Numbered from the stretch's first letter, positions 1 through 9,302 are shown. The stretch: DNA of 64,000 nucleotides from Neobacillus sp. SuZ13 (GCF_030123365.1 NZ_CP126107.1:5879501-5943500); one strand, 5' to 3'. Notes: generated by a model not told the origin, from the letters alone. Made by a program: numbers and translations.

Positions 1-1048
1 AGAATAAGTCAGATTGTAAGAAAATTTGTCCATCAGTGATCGAAATAACGTTTGTTGGGATATACGCTGAAACGTCGCCCGCTTGTGTTTCGATGAACGG
101 AAGCGCAGTGATCGAACCAGCACCAAGTGTATCGTTAATTTTTGCAGCACGTTCTAATAAGCGGCTGTGTAAGTAGAATACATCCCCTGGATATGCTTCA
201 CGACCTGGAGGTCGACGAAGCAGCAAGGAAAGCTCACGGTATGCAGCTGCTTGTTTAGAAAGATCATCATATACAATCAATACGTGTTTGCCAGCATACA
301 TAAACTCTTCAGCCATTGAAACTCCTGTATATGGAGCTAAGTAAAGCAATGGAGCAGGTTGTGATGCAGATGCAGTAACAACGATTGAGTATTCTAATGC
401 GCCGTATTTACGTAGTGTTTCAACGGCGTTACGAACTGTAGATTCTTTCTGACCGATCGCAACATAGATACAGATCATATTTTGACCTTTTTGGTTCAAG
501 ATCGTATCAATAGCAACAGATGTTTTACCTGTTTGACGGTCACCGATAACTAACTCACGTTGACCACGTCCGATTGGCACTAGGGCGTCAATCGCTTTGA
601 TACCTGTTTGTAATGGCTCATGAACGGATTTACGAGCCATAACGCCTGGAGCAACTGCTTCAACTGGGCGTGTTTTTGTAGTGTTGATTGGACCCATACC
701 ATCAACTGGTTGTCCAAGTGAGTTTACAACGCGTCCAATAAGTTCCTCACCAACCGGAACCTCCATGATGCGTCCTGTACGGCGAACCTCGTCACCTTCT
801 TTGATTTCAGTGAAAGGTCCAAGAATGATAATACCGACGTTATTAGCTTCTAGGTTTTGTGCCATACCCATAACGCCATTTGAAAATTCAACAAGTTCTC
901 CAGCCATTACATTGTCAAGGCCGTGAACACGTGCGATACCGTCACCGATTGAGATAACTGTACCAACATCAGTTACTTGAATTTCCGCCTGATAGTTTTC
1001 AATTTGCTTTTTTATCAGGGAACTAATTTCTTCAGCTTTGATGCTCAT
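1..1048 (-). CDS. atpA: ATP synthase F1 subunit alpha, C-terminus cut off by window edge
   Basis: Nucleotide-binding, mostly regulatory subunit of the F1 head of ATP synthase on the cytoplasmic face of the membrane. The start ATG is at 1048-1046 behind a GGGGTG ribosome site. About 349 residues are present and the rest lies left of base 1. The Walker A loop GDRQTGKT falls at about residues 169-176, and the N-terminus (MSIKAEEISSLIKKQIE) is typical of Bacillus AtpA. It is the fifth structural gene of the atp operon, 25 bp after atpH. Identity is certain; only the extent is incomplete. Confidence 0.97.
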   Translation of the reverse strand, partial: MSIKAEEISSLIKKQIENYQAEIQVTDVGTVISIGDGIARVHGLDNVMAGELVEFSNGVMGMAQNLEANNVGIIILGPFTEIKEGDEVRRTGRIMEVPVGEELIGRVVNSLGQPVDGMGPINTTKTRPVEAVAPGVMARKSVHEPLQTGIKAIDALVPIGRGQRELVIGDRQTGKTSVAIDTILNQKGQNMICIYVAIGQKESTVRNAVETLRKYGALEYSIVVTASASQPAPLLYLAPYTGVSMAEEFMYAGKHVLIVYDDLSKQAAAYRELSLLLRRPPGREAYPGDVFYLHSRLLERAAKINDTLGAGSITALPFIETQAGDVSAYIPTNVISITDGQIFLQSDLF

Positions 1049-1073
1049 GAGTTTCACCCCTAATCTTTCGAAT

Positions 1074-1610
1074 CTAGCTTAACAATTTACGTTCTAAACG
1101 ATCGAGTTTACCTCTTAATGACCCGTCATATATACGATTTCCAATGCGAAGGCGAATGCCTCCAAGCAAGTTGGAATCTACGATATTTTCAATTTTTAGT
1201 GACTTTTTGCCAATTTTAGCAGCAAATACAGATGAAATAGCTTCGCGTTCTGCATCCGTTAACGCACGTGTGCTGTAAACTTCAGCTTCGGCAACGCCCA
1301 TCTCCTCGTTTGCCAGCTCTAAAAATTCATCTGCCAAATCAATGATTTGGTCTTCACGGTGGCGGTCGATTAAGATCAACAGTGTATTGAGTACATTTAC
1401 ATTAACTGATGCGAAAGCAGTCTTAATAATTTCTTTTTTCTTTACAAGTGAAAGCTTAGAAGAATTTAAGATGGCTTTTAATTCAGGATTGTATTGTACA
1501 ACTTCTTTCACTACACGAAGTTCTTCTTCAATAACTCCGAGCGAATTCGTCTCTTTTGCAATATTTAGAAGAGCCAACGCATAGCGCTTAGCTACCATAG
1601 AGTTGCTCAT
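1074..1610 (-). CDS. atpH: ATP synthase F1 subunit delta
   Basis: Stalk subunit that joins the top of the F1 alpha/beta head to the b-subunit stator in the cytoplasm. The 178-residue product has the usual length. It starts MSNSMVAKRYALALLNIA, the family N-terminal helix, and ends with the conserved GGIRLRIGNRIYDGSLRGKL block. It overlaps atpF by 4 bp, which suggests translational coupling. It lies in the order B-E-F-H-A expected for the bacterial operon. Confidence 0.96.
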   Translation of the reverse strand: MSNSMVAKRYALALLNIAKETNSLGVIEEELRVVKEVVQYNPELKAILNSSKLSLVKKKEIIKTAFASVNVNVLNTLLILIDRHREDQIIDLADEFLELANEEMGVAEAEVYSTRALTDAEREAISSVFAAKIGKKSLKIENIVDSNLLGGIRLRIGNRIYDGSLRGKLDRLERKLLS

Positions 1611-2137
1611 CGCTCTTCTCCTGCCTCTTTAATATATTCGTTAATAAGTTGGTCTTGGTCTGCTGCAGTGATTTCTTTTTCAATAACTTTAGAAGCAATC
1701 AATACAGACAGGGACGCAACTTGCTCACGAATCGCGGCAACTGCTTTTTCTTTTTGCTGCTCAATTTCAAGCTTAGCTGATTCTTTAATACGGTCAGCTT
1801 CAGTGCGGGCTGCAGCGATAATTTCTTCACGCTGAATATCGCCTTGCTTTTTCGCACCTTCAATTAGGTTTTGAGCATCATTACGAGCTTCTTTTAAAAG
1901 ATCGCGCTGCTCTTGTAAAATCTTTTGTGCTTCTAAACGGCTGTTTTCTGCCGCACTAATTTCGTTACCAATATGCTCTTCACGTTGTTTCATGATGCCC
2001 ATTAATGGACCCCAAGCAAACTTTTTGAGCAAGGCTAACAAAACAATAAAAACGATAAGCTGGAAGAAGATATCTCCAGTATTAATGTGGCCGCCGCCTT
2101 CAGCAGCAGTCGCTAATACAAAACTGTTTGTTAACAC
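1607..2137 (-). CDS. atpF: ATP synthase Fo subunit b
   Basis: Stator subunit with an N-terminal membrane helix (about residues 22-42) followed by a long charged coiled coil reaching to F1. The 176-residue length is normal. The start is a GTG at 2137-2135 behind an AGGAGTG ribosome site. The Ala/Glu/Lys/Gln-rich stretch from about residue 50 to 160 is the dimerising coil. It follows atpE by about 100 bp and overlaps atpH. Confidence 0.95.
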   Translation of the reverse strand: MLTNSFVLATAAEGGGHINTGDIFFQLIVFIVLLALLKKFAWGPLMGIMKQREEHIGNEISAAENSRLEAQKILQEQRDLLKEARNDAQNLIEGAKKQGDIQREEIIAAARTEADRIKESAKLEIEQQKEKAVAAIREQVASLSVLIASKVIEKEITAADQDQLINEYIKEAGEER

Positions 2138-2236
2138 CCTCGGTTCACTCCTTTCAAGAGTTGCTTAACGATAGAAAAAACGCATAAATGAATGGCGAGG
2201 ATTTGTTGATCATCGCCAATGTGAATTTGCCTAAAA

Positions 2237-2461
2237 TTATTTATTTAATACCATGAACGCGATAACTACCCCAATAATCGGTAATGCTTCAACTAACGCA
2301 ACCCCGATAAACATTGTTGTTTGTAGTAAACCACGATGTTCTGGTTGACGAGCGATACCTTCTACTGTACGTCCTACGATAAGACCGTTACCAATACCTG
2401 CTCCTACTGCTGCTAAACCGATTGCGATTGCTGCTGCTAAAACACCAATTGATCCTGTCAT
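2237..2461 (-). CDS. atpE: ATP synthase Fo subunit c
   Basis: Proteolipid of the rotating c-ring. The 74 residues form two membrane helices joined by the polar loop RQPEHR. The proton-carrying carboxylate is Glu58 in VALVEALPIIG. The glycine-rich first helix (AVGAGIGNG) allows tight ring packing. The strong AGGAGG-like site upstream and the wider gaps on both sides fit the high translation this subunit needs. Confidence 0.97.
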   Translation of the reverse strand: MTGSIGVLAAAIAIGLAAVGAGIGNGLIVGRTVEGIARQPEHRGLLQTTMFIGVALVEALPIIGVVIAFMVLNK

Positions 2462-2536
2462 TACTTTTTTTCCTCCTTAAATGTATGAAACATAAATTAT
2501 TTTTTTATATTGTTCATAAAAATGAACGGTGTATTA

Positions 2537-3250
2537 TTAATGGTCGTGACTCACTTTATGAGCCAAGTAAACCATTGTTAACATTGTGAAAATATAAGCT
2601 TGAATCGTACCAACGAAAATAGAGAACCCTTGCCATACCATTGTCAGCGGAATCGCTGCGATCGTGCCGGCAATACCTTGATGCGCTAAGCCTGCTGCTA
2701 ATAGGGATAAAAGCAACTCACCAGCGTAAATGTTACCATATAGACGCAGACCAAGAGTCAGCGTATTGGCAAACTCCTCAATAATTTTCAAAGGGAATAA
2801 GAATTTCATCGGAGCGAAGAACCCTTCTCCATAACCCTTTGCACCTTTTAACTTGACGCCATAATAGTGGGATAGTCCCAATACCATAACGGCTAGTGTT
2901 AAAGTAATGATTGGGTCGGCTGTTGGTGATTTCCACCAAAGCTTTTCATCAATCACGATTGCAAATGGAAGACCTAGCATATTGGATACAAAAATATACA
3001 TAATTAATGTAATACCAAGAATGTGGAATCTTCCGCCTTCTTTCCAGTCCATCGTACTGTTGATGATCCCTTTCACAAAGTCCATCACCCATTCAAAGAA
3101 GTTTTGCATCCCTGTAGGTTTCATTGCCAACTTCCGTGTAGAAAGGACTGCTATTAAGAAAACGATTAAACTAGCAATCGAAATCATCAGCATGTTTGCG
3201 CCATTAAACCAAAGACCCATAAATTCAAACTCTGGAGCCTCATGATGCAT
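2537..3250 (-). CDS. atpB: ATP synthase Fo subunit a
   Basis: Membrane stator subunit that forms the two proton half-channels against the c-ring. The 237 residues carry several hydrophobic helices. The essential arginine is Arg169 in TLGLRLYGNIYAGE, followed by the conserved Asn and Glu of that helix. It opens the run of structural genes after atpI and atpZ, and the order supports the assignment fully. Confidence 0.96.
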   Translation of the reverse strand: MHHEAPEFEFMGLWFNGANMLMISIASLIVFLIAVLSTRKLAMKPTGMQNFFEWVMDFVKGIINSTMDWKEGGRFHILGITLIMYIFVSNMLGLPFAIVIDEKLWWKSPTADPIITLTLAVMVLGLSHYYGVKLKGAKGYGEGFFAPMKFLFPLKIIEEFANTLTLGLRLYGNIYAGELLLSLLAAGLAHQGIAGTIAAIPLTMVWQGFSIFVGTIQAYIFTMLTMVYLAHKVSHDH

Positions 3251-3272
3251 GTAAACTCACCTCGCTTCCGCT

Positions 3273-3647
3273 TCATTTATGTACATGCAAAGCATGGTAA
3301 AAATAATCTATCATAATGACAATATAGGATGTCATCAATCCTACCACTAAGGAAATCATATTGAACTGCTCTGGATATCTTAAGGCGATTAACGCGGCAA
3401 TTCCAGCCATTGCCATTCTCGAGAGCGACCCTAAGGATTTAGGTTTTTTACCCTCTGTTACCTTTTTATCAAAGCTTTCCGTCTTTCTAACCAAGAACCA
3501 CAGGTTCAGATAACTGAAGCATGTCCCAAGAATCAGTCCTGAAAATACGGTTTGATAAGAAGTGAAGCCCCAGCCTAGAACATAAATGGACAACAAGTAA
3601 AAAATCCATTTGCGCTGTCTGTTGAACATGACTCTGAAATCTGGCAT
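3273..3647 (-). CDS. atpI: ATP synthase protein I
   Basis: Small membrane protein thought to help c-ring assembly; deletion in other bacteria is mild. I use the ATG at 3647-3645, behind an AGGAG site, giving 124 residues. A longer open frame extends upstream, but that part overlaps the preceding gene in another frame and has no ribosome site. Four hydrophobic segments follow an N-terminal basic stretch (FNRQRKW). It lies between atpZ and atpB as in Bacillus. Confidence 0.85.
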   Translation of the reverse strand: MPDFRVMFNRQRKWIFYLLSIYVLGWGFTSYQTVFSGLILGTCFSYLNLWFLVRKTESFDKKVTEGKKPKSLGSLSRMAMAGIAALIALRYPEQFNMISLVVGLMTSYIVIMIDYFYHALHVHK

Positions 3648-3649
3648 AG

Positions 3650-3874
3650 TTATTTTTCTCCTGAATAGAAATGGCGGATTGAAAGAAGCATGGAATAGGT
3701 GCCCGCCGCAAGACCGATGAGCAGTCCGATTATTAAGAAAATTGGCTCGGTGCCCCAATGGCGATCCAGCCATCTGCCTGAGAAAATACCTATTAGAATG
3801 GAACCAACTAATTGGGAGACAATTGCGGACATTAAAGCCATAGCTTGTAATGGGTTGCGGTTGTTTTTACGCAT
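3650..3874 (-). CDS. atpZ: AtpZ/AtpI-family membrane protein
   Basis: Short 74-residue protein with two membrane helices (about 13-33 and 43-65) and the family motif GRWLDRHWGTEPIF between them. Members of this family precede atpI in many Firmicute atp operons and have been linked to Mg2+/Ca2+ transport or Fo assembly. It is the first gene after the operon promoter, with a leader of about 115 nt, and its stop codon is 2 nt from the atpI start. Confidence 0.8.
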   Translation of the reverse strand: MRKNNRNPLQAMALMSAIVSQLVGSILIGIFSGRWLDRHWGTEPIFLIIGLLIGLAAGTYSMLLSIRHFYSGEK

Positions 3875-3993
3875 ATAAACACATCCTCACTCTGGAGAGA
3901 ATGTCAAACGGGCAATTGGTAAAAATTCAGGCCAAAAAACTATCTTTCAATAGATTTTTTTACATGAAAACCCTATCATTTACACCCTTTGTT

Positions 3994-4022
3994 AGCATAC
4001 AATAGCGCCCTGTCAATGTCAA
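3994..4022 (-). promoter_or_regulatory. Sigma-A promoter of the atp operon
   Basis: On the minus strand a perfect -35 TTGACA (4022-4017) and a -10 TATGCT (3999-3994) are separated by 17 nt. A second TTGACA overlaps immediately downstream. The rest of the 363-base gap 3875-4237 is AT-rich, and I see no other gene or repeat in it. Confidence 0.75.
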
Positions 4023-4208
4023 TGAATTTACGTGAATTATACCACAAAGTATTCGCCGAATTTTTTTCCATTTCAGAACTTTATCCAACATCACTATTGT
4101 ATTGTAAAATGTGAATGAAATTTGCCCATTTTGTGTCTATTTTGTGAACGTTTAGAATTATACTAATGGTACAATTTTATGAACTTTTATTATGGTTTAG
4201 AAATATAG

Positions 4209-4235
4209 TGGACCACGCCCAGGAAAGGGCATGGT
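4209..4235 (-). terminator. Hairpin after the subtilase gene
   Basis: Nine-base arms (4212-4220 and 4227-4235) with a 6-nt loop lie directly after the stop codon. There is no U-run, so it is either a weak terminator or a 3' stabilising stem. Confidence 0.4.
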
Positions 4236-4237
4236 TG

Positions 4238-6451
4238 TTAGTCTTGTGTTTTCTCAATTGTGATCATCCGCTCGAGAAAATCCTCTTTATTCGCTTTTTT
4301 TGCAAAAATCTTTACCAGATAGGATCCATCCCGTGGGAGCTGTTCGCTTGGAATGTCCCTGTGAATTAGTCCTTTTTTCACATTAGTAATCGTATCTAAA
4401 AAGCCAACAAAACGGTAATCCTCTGGATTAAACAACGCAATCCCAAATTCCTCAGCCCCGCCTGGCAAATAAACCTCATAGCGATACTGCCCCGGTTTGT
4501 CGCCATTCGTAAAATCAAAGCCCATCACGCGTGGATAGTTCGGCTCTTCCAACACATATAGATAAGGAATGCGGACGGCTGCCGCTCCTGCCTGGAGCCT
4601 AAGATAACCGTCTTGAATTTTCCCCTTAAACACGTTCGGGTCAACCGTTAACTCCACAGTAATGTCTTTCGTTTGTTTCGGTTCGAGCGTAAACGATAAC
4701 GGCAGCCGCCAGTGGAGCCCATCGACATGCGGAGGGATATCGAAGGAATAGCGCTGCGTGCGCGAACCTGTATTTTCCACATGTAGGCTGGTTTTCTGGA
4801 CATCACTCTGCTCGGTAAATTTCCCAAAGCGGATACTGCTAGGCGATACGAGGGTGCTCGCTTTAATCGCTTCATCGACTTGTATGCGGCCGGCGCCCTG
4901 TTCAAAGGTGCGGTAATAAGCTTTGCCAGGATTCGCTGCTTCGCTTGATTTAGTCAGAGGAATCGCTGTATTCATCAGAGCCGCTTTGATCTGCACCGGC
5001 GTCCAATCCGGGTGGGCCTGCTTGATTAACGCACAAGCCCCCGCGACATGCGGTGCGGCCATACTCGTCCCCTGCAAAGACAAATACCCGCCTGGAATAG
5101 TCGAGTTAATCGCCACCCCGGGTGCGACAATATCCGGCTTGATTTCCCATGACCCTGTCACTGGACCGCGCGAGCTGAAGTCGGCGAGCTGGTCCCGATC
5201 TTCACTGACCAAGACTCTTGCCGAGGTCGTTTGTTTTTTTATTTCTTTTTGTAAAATAACTCCGTCACCCTTCGCGAGTGCTCCGACAGGGATGGTCAGC
5301 TGAGAGTCCAGGTTTCCCATGAAGCGGCCTCCGCTGACATTATTGTAGATCAGGACCGCTTTTGCCCCCGCTTTTTGGGCATTTTCCGCTTTTTGTGTGA
5401 AAGTTAGGATGCCCCGCTGGATGAGAGCAATTTTCCCATCGACATTTTTCAGTTCATCAGGTCGGCCAAGACCGCCATCGGCTAAGTCTACGGAACGGTC
5501 GAGGTTCCACGTGGCCGAGCCTTCCATCGGCTCAATTTGGAATTGTTCCCGACTTCCTTCTATAGATATGTAAGGAGTCTCGAGGGTTGGCGTCGATGCC
5601 CCAACCGAGATCGCTTTCGAGGCCGTCCCTGGTGAACCGACGCTCCACACATCTGGTCCTGAATTTCCCGAAGCTGCCACTGCCACGATGCCGCGGTCGA
5701 CCGCACGGTTAAGGGCAAGGCTGATCGGCAGGTCAGGACCGTTGATATCATTTCCGAGGGAAAGATTGACAATGTCGACTTTATCCTTGATGGCTTGATC
5801 TATCGCGGCAAGCACCTGCTCTGTCGTTCCGCCACCACCCGGCCCAAGCGCCCGGTACGCCACAATTTTCGCCTCCGGGGCGACGCCTTTTATTTTTCCA
5901 TTGGCTGCAATGATGCCCGCGACATGGGTCCCGTGGATGGTCGCCTTACCGAGAGCAAGCGTCTCCATCGGATCGCGGTCATTGTCCACCAAATCGCGGC
6001 CGCCGGCAAAGTTGCGCTTGAGGTCCGGATGCGTATAGTCGACGCCGGTATCAATCACCCCCACCGTGACCCCTTTACCAGTAAGCCGTTGATTTTTTTT
6101 ATCAAAAAGGCTGCGGACTTCCTCCCCGCCAATAATTTTCACACTCTCTTCTGTTTGGGCCTGGTACTGGATGACTGGTGAAACGTTGATGATTTGTTTC
6201 TGGCCGCTGGCTGTGAGCTTGGCGAGTGTTTCGGCGCTGCCTTGGACGGAGAATCCATCTAGGGCGTCGTGATAAACTCTGCGCAGCTTGATATCTTTAT
6301 ACGGTTTAATGAGTTGCCGGATTTGCTGTTCTGTTTGTGGTTTGTCCAGAATAATAATGGCGGTAGTTTCCTTTGTGCTTTCAGTGATGGAAGGATGAAT
6401 GAGTATTTTAGGAGTTTGAAAAGCTAGCAGTAACGCAAGTAGAAGTTTCAT
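4238..6451 (-). CDS. Secreted S8 subtilisin-like serine protease (Vpr-like)
   Basis: Predicted extracellular protease of 737 residues. I take the ATG at 6451-6449, which follows a GGGG ribosome site and begins a signal peptide (MKLLLALLLAFQTPKI). Upstream in-frame codons lack a ribosome site. An I9-type propeptide covers roughly residues 30-97. The catalytic triad is Asp134 (VIDTGVDYTHPDL), His173 (HGTHVAG) and Ser463 (GTSMAAPHVAG). A protease-associated insert occupies about 335-410, and a C-terminal beta-rich part follows 550. Domain order and length are close to B. subtilis Vpr (about 806 residues). It is a stand-alone gene. Orthology to Vpr itself is an inference. Confidence 0.9.
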   Translation of the reverse strand: MKLLLALLLAFQTPKILIHPSITESTKETTAIIILDKPQTEQQIRQLIKPYKDIKLRRVYHDALDGFSVQGSAETLAKLTASGQKQIINVSPVIQYQAQTEESVKIIGGEEVRSLFDKKNQRLTGKGVTVGVIDTGVDYTHPDLKRNFAGGRDLVDNDRDPMETLALGKATIHGTHVAGIIAANGKIKGVAPEAKIVAYRALGPGGGGTTEQVLAAIDQAIKDKVDIVNLSLGNDINGPDLPISLALNRAVDRGIVAVAASGNSGPDVWSVGSPGTASKAISVGASTPTLETPYISIEGSREQFQIEPMEGSATWNLDRSVDLADGGLGRPDELKNVDGKIALIQRGILTFTQKAENAQKAGAKAVLIYNNVSGGRFMGNLDSQLTIPVGALAKGDGVILQKEIKKQTTSARVLVSEDRDQLADFSSRGPVTGSWEIKPDIVAPGVAINSTIPGGYLSLQGTSMAAPHVAGACALIKQAHPDWTPVQIKAALMNTAIPLTKSSEAANPGKAYYRTFEQGAGRIQVDEAIKASTLVSPSSIRFGKFTEQSDVQKTSLHVENTGSRTQRYSFDIPPHVDGLHWRLPLSFTLEPKQTKDITVELTVDPNVFKGKIQDGYLRLQAGAAAVRIPYLYVLEEPNYPRVMGFDFTNGDKPGQYRYEVYLPGGAEEFGIALFNPEDYRFVGFLDTITNVKKGLIHRDIPSEQLPRDGSYLVKIFAKKANKEDFLERMITIEKTQD

Positions 6452-6680
6452 CAGCAGATTTCCCCTTTTTTCATATCGTTTTCTTTGTGGGGGGAAAGTA
6501 TGCGTGTCATTTTGTAGGGATTGTATATTCATTGATTCCCTTTTCATCAAGCGGGCACAAGAGTTGATTTTTCGGAATGGTGTATTTTGTCCCTCGTTTT
6601 AATCCAGACGATGGGAGGTTGAGTGACCGCAGTTGATGCCCTGCGATGAAGGGGGAGTCAATGCCCAAAATTTCAGCGAA

Positions 6681-6968
6681 CTATTTCCTGGTAATTGTCG
6701 GTCCTAATAAGAGCATATAATCATCGACTGTCTGAAAAAAAGCAGTTTTGGAGGAATGCCCGCAAATATGGCAGTTCCACTTAGCTGAATAGAATGCCAT
6801 CGTACCGGTTGGGCGCTTAGGGCATAACACCCCTGTGCTAATGTCATCTTTGGATAATTTGTAGGTTTGGAGAATATCAGGAATAGGAGTTTGATGGTGG
6901 GCTAAAAGGATGTCGACTAACTGCGCGAGTTTCCTTTTACTAAAGGCAGGCTTTTGGTGCTTGCACAT
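6681..6968 (-). pseudogene. Remnant of a NERD-type nuclease-related protein (C-terminal part)
   Basis: The 95-residue frame starts CKHQKPAFSKRKLAQLVDIL and contains W-x-C-x-x-C-G near residue 64. I associate this arrangement with the C-terminal zinc-binding tail of Bacillaceae NERD-domain proteins. No N-terminal NERD domain is present. An in-frame stop lies shortly upstream and there is no clear ribosome site before the ATG. In the next frame upstream the sequence reads IPSRRISLCAS, which resembles a continuation, so a frameshift plus deletion is likely. It could instead be a short expressed zinc-ribbon protein. Confidence 0.45.
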
Positions 6969-7144
6969 AAAGATATACGGCGAGAAGGAATGCAGCTTTT
7001 ATCTTTCGCTTTTGCCTGAAGAGCAATTTTGAGAGGTTTAGTGCATCTTTTTAGATGCTTTGTACAATTATACATTTTTCACCAAAAAGATAACCTAATT
7101 TTGAAACCAAAAACCTTTTAATTACCCCTTTTTATAAAACCCCA

Positions 7145-7172
7145 ACAAAAAAAGCCGAGTAAATACTCGACT
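7145..7172 (-). terminator. Rho-independent terminator of upp
   Basis: The inverted repeat CGAGT/ACTCG (7156-7160 and 7165-7169), with extra G-C flanks, is followed on the minus strand by a U-run matching the A-run 7147-7153. It sits 15 nt after the upp stop. Confidence 0.8.
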
Positions 7173-7187
7173 TTTTCAAAAAAAATC

Positions 7188-7817
7188 CTATTTCGTACCA
7201 AACAACCGGTCTCCAGCGTCACCTAGACCTGGGACGATATAGCCGTGGTCATTTAATTTCTCATCTAATGCTGCGATATAGATATCGACATCAGGGTGGG
7301 CTTCCTTGACTGCATCTACGCCTTCCGGTGCTGCGATTAGACACATAAATTTAATATGTTTTGCGCCGCGCTTCTTCAGGGAGCGAATAGCTTCAATCGC
7401 CGAACCGCCCGTTGCCAGCATTGGGTCCACCACGATGAAATCACGCTCTTCGACATCACTCGGCAGCTTAATATAATATTCAACCGGCAACAATGTTTCA
7501 GGATCGCGGTAAAGACCAACATGGCCTACTTTCGCAGCTGGGATCAATTTCAAAATACCGTCGACCATTCCGATTCCTGCACGCAAGATTGGTACAATCC
7601 CGATTTTCTTACCGGAAAGCACCTTGGATTTCGCTGGACAAACAGGTGTTTCGATATCGATATCCTCTAGCGGCATATCCCTTGTAATTTCAAACGCCAT
7701 CAGCGTGGCAACTTCATCAACAAGTTCTCGGAACTCCTTTGTTCCAGTGTTTTTATCACGTATGTAAGTTAGTTTATGTTGAATTAATGGATGGTCAAAT
7801 ACGAATACCTTGGCCAC
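7188..7817 (-). CDS. upp: Uracil phosphoribosyltransferase
   Basis: Pyrimidine salvage enzyme joining uracil and PRPP to give UMP in the cytoplasm. I choose the GTG start at 7817-7815 (product starting MAKVFVFDHPLIQHKLTYIR), 209 residues as in B. subtilis. The longer frame upstream has no ribosome site, while GGGG lies 7-8 nt before this GTG. The PRPP loop DPMLATGGSA and the uracil-site tail DAGDRLFGTK are present. It is flanked by glyA, as in Bacillus, and has its own promoter and terminator. Confidence 0.96.
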   Translation of the reverse strand: MAKVFVFDHPLIQHKLTYIRDKNTGTKEFRELVDEVATLMAFEITRDMPLEDIDIETPVCPAKSKVLSGKKIGIVPILRAGIGMVDGILKLIPAAKVGHVGLYRDPETLLPVEYYIKLPSDVEERDFIVVDPMLATGGSAIEAIRSLKKRGAKHIKFMCLIAAPEGVDAVKEAHPDVDIYIAALDEKLNDHGYIVPGLGDAGDRLFGTK

Positions 7818-7858
7818 AATGATCGCCCCTTTTTTAAAATTAACAAACACTTCGTCTC

Positions 7859-7887
7859 ATTTTACAGAAAAATAATCTAATGAGCAA
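7859..7887 (-). promoter_or_regulatory. Candidate sigma-A promoter of upp
   Basis: On the minus strand TTGCTC (7887-7882), a 17-nt spacer, then TAAAAT (7864-7859). It would give a leader of about 35 nt before the GTG start, too short for a PyrR attenuator. Confidence 0.5.
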
Positions 7888-7912
7888 ATCAGAATAACTA
7901 GTTAGATTTTTC

Positions 7913-7940
7913 AAAAAAAATCGGCCCACTTGGGGCCGAT
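7913..7940 (-). terminator. Rho-independent terminator of glyA
   Basis: The stem ATCGGCCC/GGGGCCGAT (7920-7940) is followed on the minus strand by eight U, 10 nt after the glyA stop. Confidence 0.88.
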
Positions 7941-7950
7941 TCTTAAATGT

Positions 7951-9192
7951 TTAATACTCTGGATATAGGGTGAATTTGCTTGTTAAAGCTTCGACGCGTC
8001 CTGCTGCTTCCTCAAGCTTCGCTGCATCTTCATGGTTTTTCAAGGTAAACGCAATGATGGATGCAATCTCGTCCATTTCCTCTTCAGCAAAGCCACGGCT
8101 TGTAACTGCCGCTGTTCCGATACGGATACCGCTTGTCACAAACGGGCTTTGTTGATCAAATGGAATCGTGTTTTTATTAACAGTGATACCAACTTCATCA
8201 AGGACCTTTTCAGCAACCTTACCAGTTAATCCAAGTGTTGTTACATCCACTAACAAGAGGTGGTTGTCCGTACCGCCGGATACTAACTGTAAGCCTTCCT
8301 TTTGAAGACTATCCGCTAGGCGCTGAGCATTGGCGATAATTTGGCCCGCGTAATCTTTGAAGCTGTCCTGCAATGCTTCGCCAAAAGCAACGGCTTTCGC
8401 AGCGATGACATGCATCAGTGGACCGCCTTGAATCCCAGGGAAGATAGATTTATCAATTTTCTTGCCAAATTCCTCTTTACAAAGGATCATCCCGCCGCGT
8501 GGGCCGCGTAATGTTTTATGCGTTGTTGTAGTCACGAAATCCGCGTATGGAACTGGGTTTTGGTGCAAACCAGCCGCAACTAGACCGGCGATGTGAGCCA
8601 TATCAACCATTAAGTACGCGCCAACTTCATCAGCAATCTCGCGGAACTTCGCAAAGTCAATCGCACGTGGGTAGGCACTCGCTCCAGCAACAATCATCTT
8701 TGGCTTGTGTTCAAGAGCTTTGGCACGAACATCATCATAATTGATGCGGTGAGTAGTTTCGTCTACACCATACTCAACAAAGTTATACTGAACACCACTG
8801 AAGTTAACCGGGCTGCCGTGTGTTAAGTGGCCGCCATGGGATAAGTTCATCCCAAGGACAGTGTCGCCTTGCTCAAGAACTGTGAAGTATACTGCCATAT
8901 TAGCTTGTGCACCTGAGTGAGGCTGCACGTTCACATATTCCGCACCGAAAATTTCCTTCGCACGGTTGCGGGCTAAGTCTTCAACGATATCAACATATTC
9001 ACAGCCGCCATAATAGCGTCGGTTTGGATAGCCTTCTGCATATTTGTTCGTTAACACAGAGCCTTGTGCTTCCATGACTGCTTCGCTAACAAAGTTTTCT
9101 GAGGCAATTAATTCAATCTTAGAGCGTTGACGACCTAATTCCTTTTGAATCGCTTGAAAAACCTGTTCATCCGCTTGAGGCAAATGCTTCAT
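7951..9192 (-). CDS. glyA: Serine hydroxymethyltransferase
   Basis: PLP enzyme converting serine and tetrahydrofolate to glycine and 5,10-methylene-THF, the main one-carbon source for purine and thymidylate synthesis. The 413-residue length is standard. The PLP lysine lies in TTTTHKTLRGPRGG, and YAEGYPNRRYYGGCE is the conserved N-terminal loop. The start follows AAGGGGG. It stands between upp and ywlG, as in B. subtilis. Confidence 0.97.
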   Translation of the reverse strand: MKHLPQADEQVFQAIQKELGRQRSKIELIASENFVSEAVMEAQGSVLTNKYAEGYPNRRYYGGCEYVDIVEDLARNRAKEIFGAEYVNVQPHSGAQANMAVYFTVLEQGDTVLGMNLSHGGHLTHGSPVNFSGVQYNFVEYGVDETTHRINYDDVRAKALEHKPKMIVAGASAYPRAIDFAKFREIADEVGAYLMVDMAHIAGLVAAGLHQNPVPYADFVTTTTHKTLRGPRGGMILCKEEFGKKIDKSIFPGIQGGPLMHVIAAKAVAFGEALQDSFKDYAGQIIANAQRLADSLQKEGLQLVSGGTDNHLLLVDVTTLGLTGKVAEKVLDEVGITVNKNTIPFDQQSPFVTSGIRIGTAAVTSRGFAEEEMDEIASIIAFTLKNHEDAAKLEEAAGRVEALTSKFTLYPEY

Positions 9193-9231
9193 GACAAAAA
9201 ATCCCCCTTATATATAAGTGACTACTATTAA

Positions 9232-9302
9232 CATGTTCGAAAATTCTTTTTTATTTTAGCACGAAACACTCATAAATTAAAAGAGAAACATTTTTCGGTT
9301 TT
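9232..9302 (-). promoter_or_regulatory. Possible PurR boxes upstream of glyA
   Basis: Two sequences resemble the PurBox consensus AWWWCCGAACWWT on the minus strand: AAAACCGAAAAAT (9302-9290, 12 of 13) and ATTTTCGAACATG (9244-9232, 11 of 13). B. subtilis glyA belongs to the PurR regulon. However, the two boxes point the same way and are not at the usual spacing, so this is weak. Confidence 0.25.

Noticed and set aside
3273..3773. 166-residue version of AtpI
   Set aside because: The first 42 codons overlap atpZ in another frame and lack a ribosome site; AGGAG precedes the ATG at 3647.
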